From G965276765 sp965276765 (GTDB taxonomy: Bacteria; Actinomycetota; Acidimicrobiia; Acidimicrobiales; Palsa-688), in contig OZ255627.1 in assembly GCA_965276765.1 (NCBI GenBank), positions 5,197,361 to 5,261,360 of the forward strand: DNA of 64,000 bases. Reading direction: 5' to 3'. Shown in pieces: positions 16,830 through 25,324 of this stretch (within the stretch, counting starts at the first letter, position 1; every line of letters starts with the position of its first letter). The notes below the pieces were generated by a model. The model was not told the DNA's origin and searched no databases. It worked only from the letters and a program-made list of their open reading frames with translations. The translations under genes and the position numbers were made by a program.

Positions 16830-16877
16830 TGTCAACGTCGTTCGTCCTCGCTTCGCTGCGGGCGCTCCACGTTGACA
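16830..16877. repeat. Inverted repeat downstream of IS110
   Basis: TGTCAACGT (16830-16838) and ACGTTGACA (16869-16877) are perfect 9-bp arms around a 30-base centre rich in CGCT. It sits in the 16542-17060 stretch that has no gene. It may be an end of another element or a structured RNA; I see no second copy. Confidence 0.5.
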
Positions 16878-16911
16878 GCGAGGCCCCGTCGCCTGCTCAG
16901 CAATCAGCCAA

Positions 16912-16934
16912 GCGCCGAACCTATAGTTCGGCGC
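16912..16934. terminator. Perfect 9-bp hairpin
   Basis: GCGCCGAAC, loop CTATA, GTTCGGCGC. A very stable stem-loop of the sort that ends transcription in high-GC genomes. It lies in the gap after the IS110 gene and beyond the end of the convergent TetR gene; which gene it serves is unclear. Confidence 0.45.
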
Positions 16935-17060
16935 GGCACAAATGAGCTCCGCAAGCTCCGCACGACCCTATTGACAGGGCCGTTCCACATCAGTTTAGCT
17001 CTTTGAAACCAAGATTAGATACGCTACAACGCCTGCGATATGCTGTTGGCGTTAGAACCG

Positions 17061-17717
17061 CTATCCGCGGTCGAAGCGTCCTGCACTGCGACGGCGCCCG
17101 CGCAGTGCGCTGAACGCAACTGACGGGGACGCTGCCGAGCGGCTTGGACCAAAAATCAAGGCAAGTAGTGTCTCGGCCACCTCGGTAGCCGACGACGGAC
17201 CGGCTGCGTTATACCAGGTCGTTGACCAGTTGACAGAACCCACGAGCAGTAGGCGCAGCAGTCGCTCATCAAGATAGGGAGGCAGGTACCCGTCTCGAGC
17301 CGCTTCCGAGATAAGTGTCGACAGCACGGAGCCGTACTGGCGGTGCAGTTCAATCGCGGGGCCCTGCACCTCCTGTGGCGCCTGCCCCAGGATTCGGATG
17401 CTGGCTCGAGCTATATCACTGCCGGACAGCACGTACTCGACATGGGCTCTGATGACTGCGGACAGCCTGTCCCGGCTCGTCGCGTCAGCCGCCAGGCTGT
17501 CTAGGGCAGAACCGATGTGGTCGAGCGTTTCGGTGATGCCGCGAGTCATGACCTCGCGAATCAGACTCTCGCGGCTGTCGAAGTAGTGATACATGCTGCC
17601 GGCCTTCGTGTCCGCCGCCCGGGCGATCTCCGTCAGCGTTGCTGCTGCGTAGCCGGAACCTGCGAGCACTCTGGCGGCGCTTTGGATGATGCGCTCGCGT
17701 GTGCTTTCACCACGCAT
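17061..17717 (-). CDS. TetR-family regulator
   Basis: 218 residues from an ATG with GGAG 7 bases upstream (an upstream GTG at 17768 is possible). N-terminal HTH: TRERIIQSAARVLAGSGYAAATLTEIARAADTKAGSMYHYF. The C-terminal domain resembles the actinobacterial TetR group with IRAHVEYVLSGSDIARASIRI, often controlling lipid or steroid catabolism. It is divergent from the P450 gene, and a perfect palindrome overlaps the P450 -10 element, so it most likely represses that gene. Confidence 0.92.
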   Translation of the reverse strand: MRGESTRERIIQSAARVLAGSGYAAATLTEIARAADTKAGSMYHYFDSRESLIREVMTRGITETLDHIGSALDSLAADATSRDRLSAVIRAHVEYVLSGSDIARASIRILGQAPQEVQGPAIELHRQYGSVLSTLISEAARDGYLPPYLDERLLRLLLVGSVNWSTTWYNAAGPSSATEVAETLLALIFGPSRSAASPSVAFSALRGRRRSAGRFDRG

Positions 17718-17834
17718 CGTCAGCTCCGGCCGTCCCGCAGCTGGCAGGCGACGCACGACTCGAAGCATAGCCAGTCGAGCTGACGGCGCCGCATAGTTGT
17801 TAGCGGTGCCTTCAGCGGAGCACCTACGGCAGGC

Positions 17835-17863
17835 TTGCGCGCAAGTCTAAAACTCTTTAGACT
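17835..17863 (+). promoter_or_regulatory. P450 promoter with TetR-type operator
   Basis: TTGCGC (17835-17840), 17-bp spacer, TAGACT (17858-17863). A perfect palindrome AGTCTAAA-actc-TTTAGACT (17844-17863) covers the spacer and the -10, the classical position for TetR repression. Confidence 0.65.
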
Positions 17864-17903
17864 GACTGGCGTCTGGCTCGCTCGACCATCGAGGGGAATT
17901 GTC

Positions 17904-19115
17904 GTGATCGAGGATGTTTTCGACTCCACAGTGGTGCAGTGCCCTTTCCCGCGCTACGAGGAGCTCCGGGCTGCGAGTCCGGCGGTGCGAGTGCCGGATG
18001 AACGATCGGACATCTTCGTCGTCACCAACTATGAGGACTGCGTCCGCGTGCTCGGGGACCCGACCACTTTCTCCTCCAAGATTGGGCCCGGCTTGCGCCA
18101 AAAGCCTTCGGCAGAGGCGCGGGCGGTACTCGATCGCGGTCCGAAGCTGGTTCGAACGCTGCTGACAAACGACCCGCCTGGGCACACGCGCTTTCGTCGA
18201 CTGGTAAGTCGCTCGTTCACGCCACGACGACTCGCGGCCCTGAAACCAGTTGCCGCGGAGCTGGTCGGCACACTGATCGACCGGATGCAAGAGTTCGAGA
18301 CGGTCGACTTCGTCGAGAGCTTCGCCCAGCCGATGCCCCTGCTGGTGATCGCACGATTCTTAGGCGTCCCTGACTCTAAGCTCCCGACCTTCCGCCGTTG
18401 GTCCGACGACGCTGGTGAGGTGTTGGGCGGAAAGCTCGACGAGGCCAGGCAGGTCGCGATTGCGAGGTCTCTCGTTGAGCTGCTGGAGTATTTTGCCGAG
18501 CAGGCGGAGCTGCGCCGATCCCACCCGCAGGACGACTTTCTGACGGCATTGACAGAGCTAGATGACCGCTCGCTTAGTAGCGAAGAGATCATGGCCATCG
18601 CTTACGTCGTGCTAGTGGCTGGTAATGAGACGACGGTAAATCTCCTGTCAGGTGCCATGCTCCTGCTCCTGCAAGATCCACATGGATTCGAGCGCGTTCG
18701 GGGCGACCGGTCTCTCGTACCACTCCTGACGGAGGAGGCGCTACGTTTGCAGTCACCGATCCAGGGTTTCCCCCGACTGGCCGCCGTCGACACCGAGGTC
18801 GGAGGGGTTCCGATCCCGGCCGGGTCACAGGTCCTGCTCATGATCGCTGCCGCTAACCGCGATCCTGCGCAGTTCGACGCCCCAGACGTCCTCGACCTCA
18901 ACACTCGGCGCTCGCCGGGCCACATCGCATTCGGCCACGGAGCCCACTTCTGTATCGGTGCGGCGATCTCCAGACTCGAGGCCGAGCTTGCGTTCAACCA
19001 GCTCCTCGACCGGTTCTCGCTCATCGCGCTGGAGGACCCTGGCTTCGAGCCGAGGTATGCCGACAACATGATGTTACGCGGAGTTACCTCCCTACCCGTG
19101 AGGGTAACGCCGTAA
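17904..19115 (+). CDS. Cytochrome P450
   Basis: 403 residues from GTG with GAGGGG 8 bases upstream; an ATG at 17835 would lie inside the promoter. I-helix AGNETT (residues ~239-244, with Asn where many P450s have Asp or Glu), ExxR motif in EEALRLQSP (~278), and the haem ligand in FGHGAHFCIG (Cys ~350). Soluble, class I bacterial type that needs separate ferredoxin and reductase; none is encoded nearby. Probably hydroxylates the substrate of the surrounding catabolic genes. Confidence 0.93.
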   Translation: MIEDVFDSTVVQCPFPRYEELRAASPAVRVPDERSDIFVVTNYEDCVRVLGDPTTFSSKIGPGLRQKPSAEARAVLDRGPKLVRTLLTNDPPGHTRFRRLVSRSFTPRRLAALKPVAAELVGTLIDRMQEFETVDFVESFAQPMPLLVIARFLGVPDSKLPTFRRWSDDAGEVLGGKLDEARQVAIARSLVELLEYFAEQAELRRSHPQDDFLTALTELDDRSLSSEEIMAIAYVVLVAGNETTVNLLSGAMLLLLQDPHGFERVRGDRSLVPLLTEEALRLQSPIQGFPRLAAVDTEVGGVPIPAGSQVLLMIAAANRDPAQFDAPDVLDLNTRRSPGHIAFGHGAHFCIGAAISRLEAELAFNQLLDRFSLIALEDPGFEPRYADNMMLRGVTSLPVRVTP

Positions 19116-19238
19116 CACCAAGGGTCGGATGCAGGTGCCCTCATTGGTCCATCGGCGAGTCGTTTTGCGCCTGAGAGCGTGTCCCCCCGCTGGTGACCAG
19201 CACACGAATGCTGGCAGCCAGTAATGGCTACAAAGTCG

Positions 19239-19274
19239 TTGACATTCTTACCTGCAACATGTTAAATTGTAGGT
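19239..19274 (+). promoter_or_regulatory. Promoter and operator of the ABC importer operon
   Basis: TTGACA (19239-19244), 17 bp, TTAAAT (19262-19267). An imperfect inverted repeat ACCTGCAA-(9)-TTGTAGGT (19250-19274) overlaps the -10. It lies in the ~320-bp gap after the P450 gene and 160 bases before the first importer gene, leaving a long leader in which I saw no clear structure. Confidence 0.55.
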
Positions 19275-19434
19275 GATGGGGCGGTCATGGGCAACCAGGC
19301 CGGGAGGGGGAGAGCCGTCGCAATACGACGGCCTTTTCCGCAAGCGAACTCAAAACATCGACGCTCAACCTCGACAGGGGGCCCGTCGAGGTGTTTCACC
19401 ATGAGATGAGCCAATCGGATCAGTGAGGATCGAC

Positions 19435-20604
19435 ATGAAGAAACTCTGGATTGGAATCGCAGTCGCAGCCGTCCTGACCACGACGGTCACTGGCTGCGGG
19501 AGCTCAAGCACGAAGGGGTCGAGCACAAAGGCTGCCGGCACGGGAAAGCCAAGCTCGAGCAGCTCGGGGGCTAGGGGTGGCTCGTCCTGCCTGACCGCGG
19601 CGACCCATGCAGCCGACGCCGCAGCCGGGCGGGCCAAGCCTAACTTCCCCACAGCGACGGTTGACGCACCAAAGGCGAAGGGCAAGACCGTCTGGATGAT
19701 CCAATCCACGATAACCCCGCTGGTCACCGATGTCACCACGGCCTTCGACCAGGCGGCGTCGGTCGCCGGTGTCAAGACGAGAATCATCAATGGCAACGGT
19801 TCGGTAAACACCACGGTCCAGGCCGCCTCCGAAGCGGTGGCCCAGCATGCGGGTGCCATCGTCCTCTTCGCTGTCCCGGTAACGGAGGTGCAATCACAGA
19901 TCACCGCGGCGAAGGCAGCGGGGATACCCGTGATCGACACCTTCGACGGGGACACCGGAAAAAATATGACCGCACAAGGCGTATACGGGCACGTGTCAGA
20001 GAATCCCGTCGCGGCGGGCAAGACCGTCGCAGACTGGATGCTGACCGATACCGGCTGCAAGCTCGACACTGCAATCCTCGGGTCGGCTGCCGTCACGCCA
20101 CACGTCCTGTCAGCCAAGGGAGCGCAGTCGGAGGTCTCCCGCCTGTGTCCCTCGTGCAAGTCCCAGTTCGTGAACTTGAACCTGACTGATCTCTCGACAG
20201 ATGCCGGCACTCAGGCGCAGGAAACGTTGCGTCGAGACCCAAGCATCAATGTCCTCATGTCGTGCTTTGACGGCGCCGTGCCGTTCATCATCTCTGGGCT
20301 GCAGCAGTCAGGCGGAACCAAGGTAAAAATGATCTCGATGGACGGCACTGCTGCGGCCATAAGCATGATTCGCAGCGGCGCCGGTCCCCTGGCTGCAGAT
20401 GTAGCCCTGCCGCCGGCCGGATACATCGGGTGGGCTTACCTCGACCAGACCTTGCGGGCTCTCACTGGTGCTCCAGCCACCGATGGCGTGCTTCCCTACC
20501 GCCTGATCGATAAGGCGAACGTCGGGTCGAACAGTACCGACCTCTTCCCGGGCTTCGCCAACTACAAGTCGCAGTTCGAGCACCTGTGGGGCGTGACTGG
20601 GTGA
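19435..20604 (+). CDS. Sugar-type ABC transporter substrate-binding lipoprotein
   Basis: 389 residues. Signal peptide MKKLWIGIAVAAVLTTT and lipobox VTGC, followed by a Ser/Lys/Gly-rich linker, then a type-1 periplasmic-binding (ribose/RbsB-like) domain: TVWMIQSTITPLVTDVTTAF, AIVLFAVPVTEVQSQITAAKAAGIPVIDTF, and later VLMSCFDGAVPFIISGL. Start ATG with GAGG upstream. In this context the ligand is more likely a catabolic substrate than ribose; several actinobacterial clusters use RbsB-type importers for aromatic or steroid-derived acids (inference). Confidence 0.9.
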   Translation: MKKLWIGIAVAAVLTTTVTGCGSSSTKGSSTKAAGTGKPSSSSSGARGGSSCLTAATHAADAAAGRAKPNFPTATVDAPKAKGKTVWMIQSTITPLVTDVTTAFDQAASVAGVKTRIINGNGSVNTTVQAASEAVAQHAGAIVLFAVPVTEVQSQITAAKAAGIPVIDTFDGDTGKNMTAQGVYGHVSENPVAAGKTVADWMLTDTGCKLDTAILGSAAVTPHVLSAKGAQSEVSRLCPSCKSQFVNLNLTDLSTDAGTQAQETLRRDPSINVLMSCFDGAVPFIISGLQQSGGTKVKMISMDGTAAAISMIRSGAGPLAADVALPPAGYIGWAYLDQTLRALTGAPATDGVLPYRLIDKANVGSNSTDLFPGFANYKSQFEHLWGVTG

Positions 20605-21677
20605 CCGAGACAGGTGATCTAGCCGGCAGCACTTCGGAGCCAGACACTCCGAAGGGGGCACCATCCTCCCCTCCCGTCGACCGCGACGGGCCCGCGCCCC
20701 AGGAGGCATGGAGAGGGCGCAACTCCCCAGCCGCGTCGGTGCTCGACGGTGCGTCCCGATACGGGATCCCAATCGCTCTCATCATTCTAATCGTCGTCTT
20801 TTCATTCTCCCTGCCCAACACCTTCCCCACGGCCGGGAACTTCAAGACGATTGTTAACTCGGGGGCAGTTGTCATGCTGTTGGCACTCGCCGCAACGATC
20901 CCCCTCCGCGCCGGTGACTTCGACCTCTCAATCGCCGGAACAATGATCGTCTCGGCAACGGTCGTCGCCCAACTGACAGCCCACGGCATGAGCTGGCCAC
21001 TGACCCTTCTGATCGTGCTGGCGGCCGGAACACTAATCGGTGCTTTCAACGCCCTGCTGGTCGTTGGAATCGGGCTCAATGGCTTCGTCGCCACACTAGG
21101 AACACTAACGGCGCTCGAGGGCCTCGGCCTGGCTATCGCAGGAGGCCAAGTCCTTACCGGAGTGTCAGCGCACGTGGTGAGCGTCGTGACCAAACCTGTA
21201 TTCGGTCTGCAAGCGTTGACCTGGTACGTATGGGTGATTGCATTGGTCCTCTGGTACATATTCGAGAGGACGCCCACCGGCCGGTTCCTGCTCTTCGTAG
21301 GCGGCAATCCGCGGTCCGCTCTCCTCGCTGGGCTTCCGGTGGTGAAGATCCGCTCCCTTGCGTTTGTCCTAGCCGGGATCCTCAGCGCAGCGGCTGGTTT
21401 TCTCTTTGCCGGTAGCATTGGATCGGTCGATGCAACGGTCGCAGGGCAGTATCTGCTGCAGCCGTATGCGGCTGCGTTCCTGGGGGCAACCACCGTAACG
21501 GTCGGCCGCTTCAATGCCCTCGGCACCGTCGTGGGTCTGTACCTACTCACTGTCGGGATCGCCGGGCTCCAGTTGTACGGTGCAAGTGAGTGGGTCACTA
21601 ACGTCTTCAACGGGCTCGCTCTGATCGCAGCGATCACCTTCGCCCGCTTAGCTGCGTCGAGGCGGAGAAGCAGTTGA
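20601..21677 (+). CDS. ABC transporter permease (RbsC-type)
   Basis: 358 residues starting at a GTG that overlaps the stop of the binding-protein gene. After a polar N-terminus of ~50 residues there are about ten membrane helices. The family motif regions RAGDFDLSIAGTMIVSATVVAQL, NGFVATLGTLTALEGLGLAIAGG and the cytoplasmic loop GGNPRSALLAGLPVVKIRSLAFVLAG are present. Forms the channel of the importer together with the neighbouring ATPase. Confidence 0.9.
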   Translation: MTETGDLAGSTSEPDTPKGAPSSPPVDRDGPAPQEAWRGRNSPAASVLDGASRYGIPIALIILIVVFSFSLPNTFPTAGNFKTIVNSGAVVMLLALAATIPLRAGDFDLSIAGTMIVSATVVAQLTAHGMSWPLTLLIVLAAGTLIGAFNALLVVGIGLNGFVATLGTLTALEGLGLAIAGGQVLTGVSAHVVSVVTKPVFGLQALTWYVWVIALVLWYIFERTPTGRFLLFVGGNPRSALLAGLPVVKIRSLAFVLAGILSAAAGFLFAGSIGSVDATVAGQYLLQPYAAAFLGATTVTVGRFNALGTVVGLYLLTVGIAGLQLYGASEWVTNVFNGLALIAAITFARLAASRRRSS

Positions 21678-23227
21678 CGGTCGCGGTACCGGCAGCCCTA
21701 GAGCTTCGCGGCGTCGGAAAGCAATTCGGGAACAACTGGGTTCTGAAGGACGTCGAGTTCTCGATAGCTCCGGGCGAGGTTGTTGGTGTAATAGGCGAGA
21801 ACGGATCCGGAAAATCCACGCTGGTCAAGATATTGAGTGGCGTGTACACACCTGACGCAGGCCACGTGCGGATGGGCGACGCGGATCTGCAAATGCCGCT
21901 GCACAACCCGCAAGCCTCAGGAATTGCGGTCATCCATCAGGATCTTGGGCTCGCCGACAGCCTGTCAGTGGCCGAGAACCTCGGCATCTCCAGCTCGTTT
22001 GGCGCCCGTGCACTCGCACCAATTGCCAAGCGCCGGGAGGATGCCGTCTGCCGTGCCATGCTCGACCGATTCGGCATCGATGTCGATCTGCGCGCCGAGG
22101 TCGGAGCGCTGGCCCCAGCTGTCCGCTCGGCGATCGCGATTGCCCGCTCGTCCCGTGTGTTGCAGGCAACCGAAGGCTCCCGGCTCTTTATCCTGGACGA
22201 GCCCACTGCCTACCTCGGTCAGCGGGACGTTGATCGCGTTCTCGAGCTCGTCCGCAGCGCGGCTGCTGACGGCGCCGCAGTCATATTCATCTCGCACCAC
22301 CTCGCCGAAGTGAGAACTGCTTGTGATCGGATCTTGGTATTACGTGACGGCCGCCTCGTGAGTCAATTCGCGGCCCAGACAGCCGATCCAAACGAGATGA
22401 TCACTGCGATGCTAGGGCGCCCACTCGACCGGTTCTATCCGGCGCCGAGCGGTCGGCCGGCACGCGACGAGGTGCTGACGTTCGATAGGGTAAGGGGGAA
22501 CAGGGCTCGAGAGATCACGTTTTCAATGCACGCTGGCGAGGTCGTCGGGGTTACCGGCTTGGTTGGTTCCGGGTACGACGAGATCCCGTACCTCGTAGCC
22601 GGCGACGTCCCCGTCAACGGTGGGGACATCCGGCTTCGTGGACGGTCGATCGTGGGCAAAGGTATTAGGAGACTGCTGGCGGAGGGCGTAGCCGTGGTGC
22701 CTGGTAATCGACAGACGGATGGCGGTTGGATGCAGGGCACAGCGCGCGAGAACGTGAGTCTGCTCAAGCTTCGAAGGTTTTTCCGGTGGCCCTTCCTGCG
22801 TCTGAAAGCAGAAGCAGCCGACGCTGCGCGCTTGCTGACCCGATTCGGTGTTCGTCCCGCCGCACCGAATCAGGAGTTCGCCGCGTTCAGCGGTGGTAAC
22901 CAGCAGAAAATCGTCTTGGCCAAATGGATGACGCTCGATCCGCAGATCCTGCTGCTCGACGAGCCGACCCAGGGAGTCGACGCGGGTGCCCGGCGGGACA
23001 TACTCGACCTTATTGTTGAGTCGGCGCGCAGCGGGAACGCCGTAGCGATATTTTCCGCCGATACCGAGCAGTTGTCAGAGATGTGCGACCGCGTCGTAGT
23101 GTTGGTCGAGGGGCGGGTGCGCGCCATTCTCGAAGCCAGCGACGCCACCGAGGAGCGGATCGTCGCCTTGATTCAGGGCGCTCCCGACCCAGGCATAGCC
23201 GTGACCGACGCCGGACCTGTCACATGA
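21674..23227 (+). CDS. Sugar-type ABC transporter ATP-binding protein (RbsA-type)
   Basis: 517 residues, two fused ATPase domains, TTG start overlapping the permease stop. The first domain has Walker A GENGSGKST and Walker B LFILDEPTAYL but an altered signature (LAPAVRSAIAIARS). The second has a degenerate Walker A (GLVGSGYDE) but a canonical signature FSGGNQQKIVLAKWM and Walker B ILLLDEPTQGVD. This asymmetry is normal for the RbsA/MglA/XylG family: one composite site hydrolyses ATP. Confidence 0.92.
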   Translation: MTVAVPAALELRGVGKQFGNNWVLKDVEFSIAPGEVVGVIGENGSGKSTLVKILSGVYTPDAGHVRMGDADLQMPLHNPQASGIAVIHQDLGLADSLSVAENLGISSSFGARALAPIAKRREDAVCRAMLDRFGIDVDLRAEVGALAPAVRSAIAIARSSRVLQATEGSRLFILDEPTAYLGQRDVDRVLELVRSAAADGAAVIFISHHLAEVRTACDRILVLRDGRLVSQFAAQTADPNEMITAMLGRPLDRFYPAPSGRPARDEVLTFDRVRGNRAREITFSMHAGEVVGVTGLVGSGYDEIPYLVAGDVPVNGGDIRLRGRSIVGKGIRRLLAEGVAVVPGNRQTDGGWMQGTARENVSLLKLRRFFRWPFLRLKAEAADAARLLTRFGVRPAAPNQEFAAFSGGNQQKIVLAKWMTLDPQILLLDEPTQGVDAGARRDILDLIVESARSGNAVAIFSADTEQLSEMCDRVVVLVEGRVRAILEASDATEERIVALIQGAPDPGIAVTDAGPVT

Positions 23228-23258
23228 GGTGGTAGAGACCGCTAGGGAGAAGGGTTGA

Positions 23259-24059
23259 ATGAAGACAGCCGAGTACATCGAGCAGTTCAAGACAGTGGCA
23301 CTTGAGTTGGACAGCGACGGAGTCATGACTATACGCCTGCACTCGCGCGGCGATAGTCTGGTGTGGAACGCGTTGCCACACCGGGAGCTGCCGGAGGTGT
23401 TCGAGTGCGTCGCCGCCGACGGCGCCGTTAAGGTCGTGATTTTGACGGGAACTGGGGATTCCTTTACCGTCCTCGACGCCAGCTTTGAGGAGCGGATAGT
23501 CCGCGGGGAATCCTCGGCCACGCAGATGGACGAAGGAACGTACGAGGCTCGCCGGCTGATCGATAATCTCCTACGGATCGGTGTTCCCGTGATCGGAGCT
23601 CTCAACGGGCCGGCCCCCGTTCACGCTGAGCTCGCCGTCCTAAGCGATGTCGTCATCTGCACAGACGACACCTACCTCCAGGACGCTGCGCACGTGCCCT
23701 GCGGACTGCTTCCGGGCGACGGGGTCCAGGTCGTCTGGCCCCTCCTACTCGGTCCCAATCGGGGGAGGTACTTTCTGCTCACGGGTGAGCGGATCGCGGC
23801 CGAGGAGGCCAAGGCCCTCGGAATCGTCTCGGAGGTAGTTGGCCGCGACCACCTCTGCGAGCGGGCAATGGCTCACGCCCGTCGTCTCGCGGCGTGCAAT
23901 CCCGTATTCCTGCGCAATACGCGGGACCTTTTCGTTCGACCCCTCCGCCGCGCCATGGCCCTCGACCTTGACTATGGTCTGGCGCTTGAGGCGGTCACGT
24001 CACTCTCCGGCGTGGACTGGGGTGGTCCGCCCGCGCCGCCCGCCATGGACGCCGGCTAG
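23259..24059 (+). CDS. Enoyl-CoA hydratase/isomerase family protein
   Basis: 266 residues. Crotonase fold is recognisable (MTIRLHSRGDSLVWNALPHRELP, KVVILTGTGDSFTVLDASFE, GVPVIGALNGPAPVHAELAVLSDVVICTDD, LGPNRGRYFLLTGERIAAEEAKALGIVSEVV). The usual GG in the second oxyanion segment is replaced (PAPVHAELA), so catalysis may differ from a standard hydratase. It follows the importer ATPase by 31 bp and precedes a CoA-transferase gene by 10 bp, all in one operon. Confidence 0.85.
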   Translation: MKTAEYIEQFKTVALELDSDGVMTIRLHSRGDSLVWNALPHRELPEVFECVAADGAVKVVILTGTGDSFTVLDASFEERIVRGESSATQMDEGTYEARRLIDNLLRIGVPVIGALNGPAPVHAELAVLSDVVICTDDTYLQDAAHVPCGLLPGDGVQVVWPLLLGPNRGRYFLLTGERIAAEEAKALGIVSEVVGRDHLCERAMAHARRLAACNPVFLRNTRDLFVRPLRRAMALDLDYGLALEAVTSLSGVDWGGPPAPPAMDAG

Positions 24060-24069
24060 GAGGGTGCAG

Positions 24070-25218
24070 ATGCGCCTTGTCCTATGCGGAGAAGGACCCT
24101 GCGAGCCGTCGGCCGCACTGCTCGCCTACCTTCACGAATGGCCGCCCTCGCCAGTCGACACCGTGCACGTTCTCTTCGGCATGCGCCGGACCCCCCCACC
24201 AGTTCTGCCCTCGCCAGGAGCGGGGCTCACGTTCGGCAGCCTTATGCCGGGGCGGGGCCTGAAGGCGGTTAGCGGTGTGCAGTACCACCGTTTGACCTAC
24301 GCCGAGGTTTGCCAGCAGCTCACCGGCGGCGACCTACGATTCGACGCAGTCGTGGCCTGCGCCACTCCAGTAGCGAGGGACGGTACACGCAGTCTGGGCG
24401 CCGTGAACGGCTACATGCAGCTCGCTATCGATACTGCACGGGTCATCGTGATTGAGGAAGTCGGCTGGTTGCCCACGATCCCTGGCGCCGGGCAAGTCGC
24501 CCGGTGGGACTCGGTAGTAGCGTCGAATGCTGCCCCCGACCAGCTCGGGCCGCCGCTGGCAAAGCCATTCGATCGGGTCGATGAGATCATCGCTAACCGG
24601 ATCGTCAGCCTTCTGCCGGATGAGATCACCCTATCTCTGGGTATCGGACGGATACCTTCCGCAGTTGCTCAGCGCCTCCACGCCCGATCGGGAATCGATC
24701 TGGTTGGGGGCGCAGTGACCGACACCATCCGGCAGCTGTATGACACCCTTCCGAAGTCTTCGCGCAAGCCTGTTCGCGCAATGTCGGTCGTCGGTTCAGC
24801 CGAACTGCTTCACTGGGCTAGCCACGACCAGCATGTTGAACTCCTTCCGTCGACCGCGGTGCACAATCCGCAGTGGCTCGGAGCCATACGGAACTTCATC
24901 GCGATCCTCGGAGCACTATCGGTCGACCGACACGGCAACATCAACTCCGAGTTGGCGGGCCCCCGCCTAGTTTCCGGGGTTGGAGGAGCACCCGACTTGG
25001 CCCGAGGCGCCCACTTATCCGAAGGGGGGAAAAGTGTGGTCGCCTTTCGGAGTGAGTCGACTCACAAGCTTTCGGCGTTTGTTGACGAGATTGACACTCC
25101 GACGATTCGCGCGATTTACGTGGACGCGCTAGCGAGCGAAAGAGGTCTTGTCAAAATGGGTACGGATCCCTCTCGCGGCGAGCCTGACCTCCATCGACTA
25201 TTCGCATCGTCGCCGTAA
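24070..25218 (+). CDS. Acetyl-CoA hydrolase/transferase family protein (CoA-transferase)
   Basis: 382 residues, ATG preceded by AGGAGG. The C-terminal half is typical of the family: LSLGIGRIPSAVAQRLHARSG, then WLGAIRNFIAILGALSVDRHGNINSEL, VSGVGGAPDLARGA and the final KLSAFVDEIDTPTIRAIYV. A clear catalytic-glutamate motif is hard to place without alignment. Members move CoA between acids (acetate, 4-hydroxybutyrate, succinate); here it may load or unload an intermediate of the imported compound. Confidence 0.8.
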   Translation: MRLVLCGEGPCEPSAALLAYLHEWPPSPVDTVHVLFGMRRTPPPVLPSPGAGLTFGSLMPGRGLKAVSGVQYHRLTYAEVCQQLTGGDLRFDAVVACATPVARDGTRSLGAVNGYMQLAIDTARVIVIEEVGWLPTIPGAGQVARWDSVVASNAAPDQLGPPLAKPFDRVDEIIANRIVSLLPDEITLSLGIGRIPSAVAQRLHARSGIDLVGGAVTDTIRQLYDTLPKSSRKPVRAMSVVGSAELLHWASHDQHVELLPSTAVHNPQWLGAIRNFIAILGALSVDRHGNINSELAGPRLVSGVGGAPDLARGAHLSEGGKSVVAFRSESTHKLSAFVDEIDTPTIRAIYVDALASERGLVKMGTDPSRGEPDLHRLFASSP

Positions 25219-25229
25219 TGGCCCAGGTG

Positions 25230-25307
25230 AGGACTACTTGCGCCGCTCGCCCGACGTCCCCCCTGTCGGGCTTGGCGAGCCTCCCCCGGAGCCGCGCAGG
25301 TAGTCCT
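25230..25307. terminator. Nested inverted repeat after the importer operon
   Basis: Outer arms AGGACTAC / GTAGTCCT, inner arms GCTCGCC / GGCGAGC and CCCGAC / GTCGGG, beginning 12 bases after the CoA-transferase stop. The nested symmetry gives a long hairpin, most simply a terminator; it also marks the boundary with the decayed integrase. Confidence 0.55.
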
Positions 25308-25324
25308 GACCTCGGCCCGAAGGA

